From assembly GCA_019240405.1 (NCBI GenBank), contig JAFAYL010000044.1, forward strand, positions 62,001 to 126,000: a stretch of 64,000 bases of DNA, written 5' to 3'. The position numbers and the translations under genes were made by a program. Positions 53,570-61,895 of this stretch are shown in pieces. The stretch's first letter is position 1. Every line of letters starts with the position of its first letter. The notes beneath the pieces were generated by a model that worked only from the letters and a program-made list of their open reading frames with translations, was not told where the DNA came from and did not search any database. The DNA comes from Acidobacteriaceae bacterium (GTDB taxonomy: Bacteria; Acidobacteriota; Terriglobia; Bryobacterales; Bryobacteraceae).

Positions 53570-55015
53570 ATGTTGGATGAGAAGATCCTCTATCTTTCAA
53601 TCCGTGAGCTACAGGCTCACTTACGCAAGCATTCTTTCTCGCCCGTAGAACTCGCGAAGAGCTATCTTGACCGGAGCCAGCGAATAGGAAGCAAGCTGAA
53701 TGCTTACGTAACCATAACTGAAGAGCTTGCCCTCGAGCAAGCTCGTGCAGCGGAACGTGAAATCCTCGCCGGACGTCATCGCGGACCTCTGAATGGCATT
53801 CCATACGCACTGAAGGATCTGGTAGCTGTTAAGGGATACCCAACTACTTGGGGCGCGCGGCCCTACGCTGATCAGAAGCTCGAGTACAATGCCACGGTTG
53901 TCGAAAAACTAAATCAGGCCGGCGCGGTGCTGATCGGAAAGGCCGCAATGATTGAGCTTGCAGGCGGGTTGGGCTATACAAACGGCTACGCATCTCTGAC
54001 CGGTCCTTGCAAGAATCCGTGGAACCCGGACTGCTGGACCTGCGGGTCGTCGAGCGGTTCAGGGGCAATTGTTGCGGCGGGATTGGCGCCCTGGGCGCTT
54101 GGATCCGATACGCGTGGCTCGATTATCTGTCCTGCTTCCTGGTGCGGAGTATCCGGCCTGCGGCCCAGCTTCGGGCGGGTTAGCCGTTATGGCGCAATGA
54201 CGATCGCGTGGTCCATGGATAAGCTCGGACCTATGGCGTGCACAGCGGACGATTGCGGGGTAATCCTCTCCGTGATTGCCCATGATGCGAGAGACCATGA
54301 TTCGTTGCAGCCGTCTGAAGCGCATTTTCGGTATCCAGCCCCTGAATTAGAGCCGCGAATGCCTCTTCGCGTGGGTCGATTAACAAACGTCTGGAACAAG
54401 ATTGATCTGCAAGTGCAGCAGGCTGCTACTGAAGCCCTGCGCGTACTCGAGCGAGCGGGCGCGCGGGTCTCTGATGCGCAGATGCCGGATGGTCCCTTTG
54501 AACAGGCGGCGGAGCTGACGATTCTGATTGAGGCGGCATCCGCTTTCCAGACACTGATCGATTCGGGCGAATGCGCCAAGCTCGCAGACCCCTTGGGGCA
54601 GATCAATGGATATGCGAGCAGGGCGTTTTCTGCCTCCGACTATTTGCAGATTCAGCGCGTGCGTACGATTCTGCAGCAGAAGGTAGACAAACTCTTCGAT
54701 TCGTTCGATGTTTTGACGACCGCGGGGCAGCCGGACTTGGCGCAACCGCTTGTGCAGCCAACCTCAAAAACGCCGCCGCACGAGGAACGTGCAGAGCCGG
54801 TTGAGCCTCGCGCGCCAGATGGCGTCTCCAGTTTATGCGGCTTGCCGGCGATTGCCGTTCCCTGCGGCTTCAGCAGCAATGGACTTCCGCTTGCCATCCA
54901 ATTTATAGGTCGCGCGGGAAACGACCACGCAGTAGTCGCGGCGGCGCGCCTGTTCCAGAGCCACTCCGACTGGCACAAAAAGCATCCAGACCTTTCACGC
55001 TTACAACACGCGTAG
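53570..55015 (+). CDS. Amidase-signature family amidase
   Basis: A 481-residue amidase hydrolysing an amide bond. The catalytic triad is visible: Lys82 (PYALKDLVAV), cis-Ser160 (CGSSSGSGA) and nucleophile Ser184 (SDTRGSI). The spacing (24 residues from cis-Ser to the nucleophile) matches the family. There is no signal peptide. GatA-like membership is possible but there is no gatB/gatC, and the motif CGSSSGSG differs from the usual GGSSGGS, so it is a stand-alone amidase. It follows the small Tat protein with a 5-base gap and faces a convergent GntR regulator. Confidence 0.9.
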   Translation: MLDEKILYLSIRELQAHLRKHSFSPVELAKSYLDRSQRIGSKLNAYVTITEELALEQARAAEREILAGRHRGPLNGIPYALKDLVAVKGYPTTWGARPYADQKLEYNATVVEKLNQAGAVLIGKAAMIELAGGLGYTNGYASLTGPCKNPWNPDCWTCGSSSGSGAIVAAGLAPWALGSDTRGSIICPASWCGVSGLRPSFGRVSRYGAMTIAWSMDKLGPMACTADDCGVILSVIAHDARDHDSLQPSEAHFRYPAPELEPRMPLRVGRLTNVWNKIDLQVQQAATEALRVLERAGARVSDAQMPDGPFEQAAELTILIEAASAFQTLIDSGECAKLADPLGQINGYASRAFSASDYLQIQRVRTILQQKVDKLFDSFDVLTTAGQPDLAQPLVQPTSKTPPHEERAEPVEPRAPDGVSSLCGLPAIAVPCGFSSNGLPLAIQFIGRAGNDHAVVAAARLFQSHSDWHKKHPDLSRLQHA

Positions 55016-55029
55016 CTCTTTCGAGCTAT

Positions 55030-55773
55030 CTACGTGTACCAGCTGCCACGTTCTCCAATGCTGTCGATAACTCTCGACAGGCGCTCAACGCCGTTCACCC
55101 AGTTGAGTTGTATGCCGGCTTCGGCTGCGTCGGCATCCCCTTCTGAAATCGCTTTGATGATTTTTTCATGTTCCGCCACTGACTTGTCTAGCTCGTCGAG
55201 AATCGCGCTCGCGTACAGCCGCCAGTAACGCTCTGCTTGAGGCTGAATTGTCTTATGCAGCTCCAAAAGGCGAGGACCAGCACTGGCCTCGACAATAGTC
55301 CGATGGAAATTCATGTCGAGCTCGAAAATCCGGTTCGCTTCCGACCGGTGCTTCTTGCCTAACTCTGCCAGACCAGCATTGTATTCGCTGATTCGACTAA
55401 GGACGTTCGCGCGATCGGCAGGCGGTAATTGCGCGGTCAACTTGGCGCCGAGGCCCTCCAAATGCCCAATGATCGAATAGAGTTCCCGGGCATCTTCTTT
55501 GGTCAGCGGCGCGACGATCATGCGGGTCTTGCTCCCGTTGCCGGAGGCAAGCACGTATCGTTCACGCTGCAACCAGTGCAATGCGCCTCGGATGGGTGTC
55601 CGGCTGAAGCCGAGCCTATCGGCAAGCTCCGCCTCAATCAACCACGTCCCGGGCAGGAGCTTGCCGTAAACAATCATCTCCCGCAGTTCTTGAAAAGCGA
55701 GGCGGAGGCTGTGGCCTCTGTCTGACTCCGCGCGCTTTGTTTTGCGAGCTCGGATTTCGGCCGACGATGGCAT
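55030..55773 (-). CDS. GntR family (FCD/FadR-type) transcriptional regulator
   Basis: A 247-residue regulator. The winged helix (about 20-95) has LRLAFQELREMIVYGKLLPGTWLIEAELADRLGFSRTPIRGALHWLQRERYV; the helical FCD domain (about 115-235) includes the metal-binding-type ligands in FELDMNFHRTIVEASAGPRLLEL and VAEHEKIIKAISEGDADAAE. It is convergent with the amidase and has only 60-odd bases to the next divergent gene, so control of the divergent secreted protein or the amidase is possible. An imperfect GGTT-N7-AACC repeat lies at 55782-55796. Confidence 0.88.
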   Translation of the reverse strand: MPSSAEIRARKTKRAESDRGHSLRLAFQELREMIVYGKLLPGTWLIEAELADRLGFSRTPIRGALHWLQRERYVLASGNGSKTRMIVAPLTKEDARELYSIIGHLEGLGAKLTAQLPPADRANVLSRISEYNAGLAELGKKHRSEANRIFELDMNFHRTIVEASAGPRLLELHKTIQPQAERYWRLYASAILDELDKSVAEHEKIIKAISEGDADAAEAGIQLNWVNGVERLSRVIDSIGERGSWYT

Positions 55774-55840
55774 CTCTTATTGGTTAGGTTACAACCGTTT
55801 TGCGCGCATTCGAATTCTATAGACCCGTAACATAGAAATC

Positions 55841-56983
55841 GTGCGAACACTTGTTTTGCTGGTCGCGATGCTTTCGGCATTCAGTCTCGGGGCGAGCCCA
55901 GCTCGAACGAAGCAGGAGCGAACCGAAAATGCGGCTGTGAAATACCTGAGAGCGGATGCAGCCCTCAGGCAGGCATATCCATTGCCTCCTGACGCCGGAG
56001 CAAAGCTTGAAAGGTCGCTGGAATCCCCTTTGAACGCCGACGACCAAAAACTCATCGCGGCGGCGCAGGACGCTCTTGCCGAGTTCGAACATGGAGCGAG
56101 TCTGGCCAACTGTGATTGGGCGATGAGTTTTGAGGACGGTCCGCTTGCAAACACAGCGCATAGGGGTGCAGTTAGGGAACTAGTCGCGGTGGCTGGACTC
56201 AGGGCACGCCTGCGTTTTCAGAGTGGAGACACGCCGGGAGCACTAAAGGACGCGCTGGCAGCCATTGCCGGGGCAAGGCATTTATCGGTTGACGGTAGCC
56301 TCGCATCCGTGCTGATAGCGCACAAGCTGGAGAAGGAGCTTACTGAACTTCTGGCCCAGAACCTAGATCGATTCTCACCAGACGAACTTAATCAGCTGAC
56401 GACTGGCCTCGATGCGTTGCCGCGGGGCTCCAACGTGAGTAGGGCGTTCGAAACAGAGAAATTGCAGCGTAACGATCTCTTGCCTCTTGCTGAGGTCGCA
56501 AATAGCCGGGAAGGCTTGATTGAGGAGCTCCTAAAGCGAATTCCGGCTCTGCAATCAAACAACGCGCTAGCGGTCGAGATCGTGGACGGTTGTGGCGGAT
56601 CAGTGAACGGATTTGCAACCTGTGTGCGCCAACAAGAATCGTTTTACGCATCATGGGCCCCTCTCTTTACACTGCCGCCGGATCAATTCGAAAGCAGGTA
56701 CAAGTCCGAAATAGAGGTAGTCTCCAAGACGAATGCCGTGATCCGCGTATTTACTCCCAACTTGCCGCGCTTCCGCTGGGCCGAAGCCTATTGCGAGACT
56801 CGTCGCGCGCTGCTGAAAGTCGCGATCAATATTCGGCTGAATGGGCCAAACGCATTGAAGCAAGTTCTTGACCCGTACGATCGCACCCTATTCTCCTATG
56901 TTCCAGTCGAAGGCGGTTTTCAACTGAAATCTCACCTGAATGACGGCGGGACTCCAATTTCGCTAGTCATCGGCTCACGTTGA
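55841..56983 (+). CDS. Secreted protein of unknown function
   Basis: A 380-residue protein from GTG 55841 with a signal peptide (MRTLVLLVAMLSAFSLGASPA). The mature part is mostly helical, with AAVKYLRADAALRQAYPLPPDAG, HLSVDGSLASVLIAHKLEKELTELLAQNL, a Cys pair in DGCGGSVNGFATCVRQQ, and RRALLKVAINIRLNGPNALKQVLDPY near the C-terminus. I do not recognise a family. It precedes the Tat-exported glycosidase by 18 bases on the same strand, so it may belong to that operon. No enzyme motif was found. Confidence 0.65.
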   Translation: MRTLVLLVAMLSAFSLGASPARTKQERTENAAVKYLRADAALRQAYPLPPDAGAKLERSLESPLNADDQKLIAAAQDALAEFEHGASLANCDWAMSFEDGPLANTAHRGAVRELVAVAGLRARLRFQSGDTPGALKDALAAIAGARHLSVDGSLASVLIAHKLEKELTELLAQNLDRFSPDELNQLTTGLDALPRGSNVSRAFETEKLQRNDLLPLAEVANSREGLIEELLKRIPALQSNNALAVEIVDGCGGSVNGFATCVRQQESFYASWAPLFTLPPDQFESRYKSEIEVVSKTNAVIRVFTPNLPRFRWAEAYCETRRALLKVAINIRLNGPNALKQVLDPYDRTLFSYVPVEGGFQLKSHLNDGGTPISLVIGSR

Positions 56984-57001
56984 TTTAGCTCCGCTTGGGG
57001 C

Positions 57002-59347
57002 ATGCGAAGGCGTCGTTTCTTACAAAATGTGACGGGCTTAACCGGAGCACGGCTCTTCGGAGCAAAACTCGGACCCGCGACAGAAGGCAGTCTCGTTAAC
57101 CGGACGAATTCCCAAGCAGTCGATGTCGCGGGCCACACGTTGTTATGTGAATTCCGCCTCGAGGGAGTGGATTGGAAAGTTTATGAAGATTTGCAAAATC
57201 GCGACGGAAATCTCACCTTTGTTTCGGCGCGCGGCGAGACGCGCGTTCTCACAAAGAGCGCGGAGCCGGCCTTTGCCGAAGCTAATCCTCCTTATCTGGG
57301 ATTGAACTTAAGTGAGATCGGAATGTCGGGCCACGATCTGCTCGCCGACAAACTCCTCGAAAACGGCGACCCCAATCCAGAGCAGGTAGGATCGGCGGCG
57401 CCACCGATTGGATCGAACACGGAGCCCGGCGCCCGTCCCGCTTGGAACACCTTCGTGGGAACCAAGGAGTGCTTTGACACAATGCCGGTTTACCCAGCCG
57501 GCAATACGCGGACTTACCATCCAGTTCAGTACTTCCCCGAACTGATGGCGCGAAGCCGCGGGGGTAAACACTTTGATGGTCTGATCGGCGGCTGGATGCC
57601 GGCAGTTCGAAAACTCGTGCCGATCTCGGACACCGAGCACATTGAAATTCTCGTCTTCGGCGACGTTGAAGCGCGCGATAAGTTCATCGTCCAGACTTGG
57701 CACCGCACGGCACGCATCCAGAACGGCAAAATAACCAAAGTTGTTTACGGATACAGCTACCCTGCGTACCCGCCTGCCCGGCAAGATCCACAAGCTGACC
57801 AGTTCTATCGGGCTCTGCTGGTTTTTGCGAACTATTGGGAAATGCAGCTCAGTGATTTTGCTCCAGCTTTCCTTCCGGACAAAGCCTGGCTCGACATGTC
57901 GAAGCACGCATTCGCAAAGGAATTGATGGTGCGTCCAGGCGGTGTTTACCCGAAATACGGCGCTGTGGATCGCGATTACTATGGCCCGGAATACGACGGC
58001 TTCCAGGACATCTTCACGATGGCTGTGTACGCGAACCTGGAGTGGGGTCGATTCGAACAGGCTCGGCAGATCATTGATAATTATTTTTCTGATTTCGTCA
58101 ACTCCGCAGGTATGGTCAATATGCGCGGCCCGGAAACTGCGCAATTTGGATTGGAGCTATCCTTGCTCGCCCGCTACTGGAATTACACTCGCGACAGTTC
58201 ACTGCTGTTGAAACATCGCGCAAAAATCTCAGCAACAGCGCGCCTCCTAGCTCAGATGCACGACGAGAGCTTACGGCTACCGAAAGACAATCCCGGTCAT
58301 GGACTGATTCATGGCTGGAATGAATCGGACTCTTGCCTCATGCCGACTCCAAGCACCTGGTGGCAGCCATATTTTGCGAACAGCGCATTTGCCGCCCGCG
58401 GGTTCGAAGACATTGGCCGGGCCTGGCAAGACCTGGAGCACATTCGCCCGGATTCAACCATGCAACGCGAAGCGGGAGAATGGCGCAAACGCAGCAAGGC
58501 CCTGAGAGATGCGACGGTCGAGAGCGTCAGATCCAATGTGCGTGCAGATTTGCAGCCGCCATATGTGGGACCCCTTCCTGGCATGAAACTCACGTTCCGC
58601 GAATCGATGGCGAGAGAAAGACCGAGTCCGCAGCAATGGCCCCATCGCGCGTACAGCGAACTGCTACAGGCCGACGTTCTGCCGCCAAATTTGGCAAACA
58701 CGGTCATCGATTGCATGCGCGCATACGGCGCCATTACGCTCGGGGTTGTCGCGAATGTCGAGCCGCCACATCCGGAAGGCCGCGACATACTAGGTTTCAT
58801 CTCGTACGGCTATGCACAGGCACTGCTGCGGCTGGATCGTATCGAGGAGTACCTGCTGTTCGTTTATTCGCATCGGTATCACGACCACACGCGCGGCAGT
58901 TGGACCGCTGCGGAAGTCGCAAGTATCACCGGTGATACAGCTCTTTTTTGCATTCCAGCTCAGCAAACCATTCCACTATTAGTTCGCTGGATGCTGGTCA
59001 GCGAAGACTCGGATCAGGATCGCCTATATTTTGCGCGAGGCCTCCCGCGTGAATGGACCGTTTCTGGGAAGGAAATTCAGATCAAGCAGGCTTCCACACG
59101 ATGGGGCCGGGTCAGTTTCCGCATGCAAGCGAATCCCGCAAGAAACCATATCACCGCGAATATCGAGCTGCCGACCGGAAACGCTCCGAAAGAACTGTAT
59201 GTAAAGCTGCGCGTGCCATCTCGAAACAATTTGCGAAACGTCGCAGTTAATGGCAGGCCTGCGGCTCTCGGCGGAGTTCACGTGGACACGGTTAGCATCA
59301 CGGTCGAGAACGAACGTCAGTTCGAAGTGACAGCACAGCTAAGTTAA
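57002..59347 (+). CDS. Tat-exported six-hairpin glycosidase-like protein
   Basis: A 781-residue protein with a Tat signal at the N-terminus (MRRRRFLQNVTGL). The middle (about 300-680) has the pattern of an (alpha/alpha)6 barrel: DIFTMAVYANLEWGRFEQARQIIDNYF, FGLELSLLARYWNYTRDSSLLLKHRAKI, GHGLIHGWNESDSCLMPTPSTWWQP and YGYAQALLRLDRIEEYLLF. The C-terminal part (about 680-781) is a beta-sandwich (RVSFRMQANPARNHITANIELP). Relatives include trehalase-like and glucosidase families with this fold; the Asp/Glu pair cannot be named with confidence. It is exported folded, acting in the periplasm on oligosaccharides. Confidence 0.62.
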   Translation: MRRRRFLQNVTGLTGARLFGAKLGPATEGSLVNRTNSQAVDVAGHTLLCEFRLEGVDWKVYEDLQNRDGNLTFVSARGETRVLTKSAEPAFAEANPPYLGLNLSEIGMSGHDLLADKLLENGDPNPEQVGSAAPPIGSNTEPGARPAWNTFVGTKECFDTMPVYPAGNTRTYHPVQYFPELMARSRGGKHFDGLIGGWMPAVRKLVPISDTEHIEILVFGDVEARDKFIVQTWHRTARIQNGKITKVVYGYSYPAYPPARQDPQADQFYRALLVFANYWEMQLSDFAPAFLPDKAWLDMSKHAFAKELMVRPGGVYPKYGAVDRDYYGPEYDGFQDIFTMAVYANLEWGRFEQARQIIDNYFSDFVNSAGMVNMRGPETAQFGLELSLLARYWNYTRDSSLLLKHRAKISATARLLAQMHDESLRLPKDNPGHGLIHGWNESDSCLMPTPSTWWQPYFANSAFAARGFEDIGRAWQDLEHIRPDSTMQREAGEWRKRSKALRDATVESVRSNVRADLQPPYVGPLPGMKLTFRESMARERPSPQQWPHRAYSELLQADVLPPNLANTVIDCMRAYGAITLGVVANVEPPHPEGRDILGFISYGYAQALLRLDRIEEYLLFVYSHRYHDHTRGSWTAAEVASITGDTALFCIPAQQTIPLLVRWMLVSEDSDQDRLYFARGLPREWTVSGKEIQIKQASTRWGRVSFRMQANPARNHITANIELPTGNAPKELYVKLRVPSRNNLRNVAVNGRPAALGGVHVDTVSITVENERQFEVTAQLS

Positions 59348-59354
59348 TGCGCGG

Positions 59355-61832
59355 TCAATCCACCTTCCACTTCTGAATCCCAGCCGACCACTCCGGTTGC
59401 ATCTTAACCTCGAGTCGCACGCTCGTCGTCGTGACGGGACTGAAGCGCACTTCGTTGTATCGATCTTTTGCCACTCCGTATTCCTGTCCATTCTTTACGG
59501 GCTTCCATTCCTGGCCATCCTGATAGAGCAAGCGCCAAGAAGCCGGCACCCGCACTTCACCTCGGCCCGTGTCGTCAAACCAGTACACCTGAACGCGCGA
59601 AACCGTCGAACGTGCTGGAAACGTATACTCTATCCACTCCGTTTGCCCCTTCTCCGGCCACCAATCGAAGTACGAACTCGGATCGTTTGATGCGGCGGGT
59701 TCCTCGCCATCATTGACAGCCTCAGGCCACTTCACTCTGCCCTCACCGGTTACTCTATGTCCCCCGCCGGATACGCTGACGGTGCTCTTCATCGCCAGAG
59801 TTGGATAAGGTGTCGGTTTTGCGGCAAGCTCGGTGTCTGCAATCCAGACCTCCATCTCACCGCGCCCGCGGTTCGCCCATGCGTAATACGGAATCGCCGT
59901 AAATTCCTGCTCAGTGCGGACCACTTTGCCGTGGGAATCATATGCCAAAGCAATAGCCTTGTTTTCGACTACCTCCGCTCCATTGAGCAGATCGGCGCGG
60001 AATTTCGCGGTGAAGTTCTCGTGCTTGGGAAGGAGTAGATTTCGGACCTTGTGGTTCGGATTGTCGGGCCACTCTGCTGCGTACACAAGCGGCCCGCGTT
60101 GGATCGCAACCCGCCCTTTATCAGCCGCCACTTGAGGGTTTGCGACTATCCGCCGGACCGGCATCGGAAGATCTAATTCGATCCAGTCGCCGGGCTTCCA
60201 TTCTTGCTTCAAAGTGACGTAGCCCTTATCTAATTGAATCGGTACCTGACGTCCGTTCACAGCAAGCATCACGGGTTCGTTTACGTTATCCGCGAACCGG
60301 TAGAGGTCACTTGGCACCACCTCACCACGTGCCCACCCTGGAATCCGAACTTTGAGCGCGAAGGTGTCAGCTCGGTCGGGGTTTACTGTTATCTTGACGC
60401 GTCCATCCCAGGGATAGCGCGTCTCTTGCACCAGCTTCACTCTTCGTTTTCCAAGTTCAATGTCAGCCGTGCTGCCTGCGAACAGATTCACGTAAATCGC
60501 TTCGCCGCGCGTTGCGTAGAGATAGCCCGGAACCGATGCCATGAAACGTGTAATATTTCCCGGACAGCAGGCAACTCCGAACCACGGGCTCCGCTCTTGC
60601 CGCCCATTCGATTCGAGCGGGTTCTGATAAAAAAACAATTTTCCCTCGAGCGACACGCCCGAAATCAGCCCGTTGTATAGAGTCCTTTCGAGCACGTCAA
60701 CATATCTGGCATCTCCATGCAGCAGGAATAGCCGCTCGTTCCAGAAGTCATTTCCCACCGACGCGCAGGTCTCGTTATAGGCAGTAAGATTCGGCAGCTC
60801 ATAATTCGCGCCGAACGCTTCGCCAGCGCCAGTTGCGCCAATACCGCCCGTGATATACAACTTCTTGCCGACGACGTTTTCCCAAATCGCGTCGATCGCG
60901 TGCACGTAACGCGTGTCGCCCGTCATTGCTGCGACATCAGCCATACCCGAGTACATATACGTCGCGCGAACGGCGTGGCCCACCGCTTCAGTCTGCTCAA
61001 CAACTGGTTCGTGTGATTGGTTGTACTCAGAGCCATTCTTGCCCCCACGAACGTCCAGCATGAACTTCGCGAGGTTCAGATACTGTTCATCGCCAGTTAC
61101 ACGATAGAGCTTCACAAGCCCTATCTCGACAATCTGATGGCCCGGCCAGATGGTACGTTTGCCCGGGCCGAACGTGTCGCAAAGTAAGTTCGCCTCGCGC
61201 AATGCAATGTCAAGCAGCGTGCGCTTCCTCGTTGCCTGGTAATGAGCGACTGCCGCTTCGAATAGATGCCCTGCATCGTATAGCTCGTGGCTCTGAATCT
61301 CTTCGTTCTCCCATCGGTTTGCTCCTGACCAGGAGTGAGGATGTTCAGGATTGATCGTGCGGGCAGTATAAAGATAGCCGTCTTTCTCCTGTGCCGCCGC
61401 AATCTTTGCGATTAGGCTGTCCACGTATGCATCCAGCTTCGGATCAGGATGAACGCTGAGCGTGTAACTCGCGCCTTCGATCACCTTATATATGTCCGTA
61501 TCGTCGAACGGATATCCCGGCAGTTTCGGATTTGAATCGCCCAGTTGCCCGCGAAGCGCCTCTGCCGCACGCTCGAAATTTGCCACGCGGCCTGTGATCT
61601 CGCACTCCTTGAATGCATACGGAATTGTGACTTGTCGATTTGTCTCGATGCGCGGGGCCCAGAACACGTCGTCCAGATGAACAGCCGTGAATGGAACTGG
61701 CTTGAAAGGGTAATCCCGTTCTGACGCCGGCTGCATCGGTGTATTCGCAGCTTCTCTTTGCCGACCTACAGAAGGGAGCCAAAGCAAAAAAATGGGCAGC
61801 GACGCAAAAACGCCAAAACGTAAGAATTTCAT
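59355..61832 (-). CDS. GH127 beta-L-arabinofuranosidase-like enzyme
   Basis: An 825-residue glycoside hydrolase family 127 protein (DUF1680). The first 25 or so residues (FLRFGVFASLPIFLLWLPSVG) form a signal peptide or anchor. The metal/catalytic set of the HypBA1 type is present: Glu354 and Cys356 (YNETCASVG), and Cys422 with Cys423 (ACCPGN). It includes DDVFWAPRIETNRQVTIPYA, DGYLYTARTINPEHPHSW and LSDGT-less barrel elements. The C-terminal part (about 700-825) is a beta-sandwich that looks like a carbohydrate-binding addition. The known family role is removal of L-arabinofuranose from plant hydroxyproline-rich glycoproteins. It lies 63 bases behind the TonB-dependent receptor, in its transcription direction. 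Confidence 0.87.
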   Translation of the reverse strand: MKFLRFGVFASLPIFLLWLPSVGRQREAANTPMQPASERDYPFKPVPFTAVHLDDVFWAPRIETNRQVTIPYAFKECEITGRVANFERAAEALRGQLGDSNPKLPGYPFDDTDIYKVIEGASYTLSVHPDPKLDAYVDSLIAKIAAAQEKDGYLYTARTINPEHPHSWSGANRWENEEIQSHELYDAGHLFEAAVAHYQATRKRTLLDIALREANLLCDTFGPGKRTIWPGHQIVEIGLVKLYRVTGDEQYLNLAKFMLDVRGGKNGSEYNQSHEPVVEQTEAVGHAVRATYMYSGMADVAAMTGDTRYVHAIDAIWENVVGKKLYITGGIGATGAGEAFGANYELPNLTAYNETCASVGNDFWNERLFLLHGDARYVDVLERTLYNGLISGVSLEGKLFFYQNPLESNGRQERSPWFGVACCPGNITRFMASVPGYLYATRGEAIYVNLFAGSTADIELGKRRVKLVQETRYPWDGRVKITVNPDRADTFALKVRIPGWARGEVVPSDLYRFADNVNEPVMLAVNGRQVPIQLDKGYVTLKQEWKPGDWIELDLPMPVRRIVANPQVAADKGRVAIQRGPLVYAAEWPDNPNHKVRNLLLPKHENFTAKFRADLLNGAEVVENKAIALAYDSHGKVVRTEQEFTAIPYYAWANRGRGEMEVWIADTELAAKPTPYPTLAMKSTVSVSGGGHRVTGEGRVKWPEAVNDGEEPAASNDPSSYFDWWPEKGQTEWIEYTFPARSTVSRVQVYWFDDTGRGEVRVPASWRLLYQDGQEWKPVKNGQEYGVAKDRYNEVRFSPVTTTSVRLEVKMQPEWSAGIQKWKVD

Positions 61833-61895
61833 ATTCCGATTTCTGTTAACCTGCTTCTTCGAAGTCCGAGATGGGCCAAAACGATCGGAAGGTCC

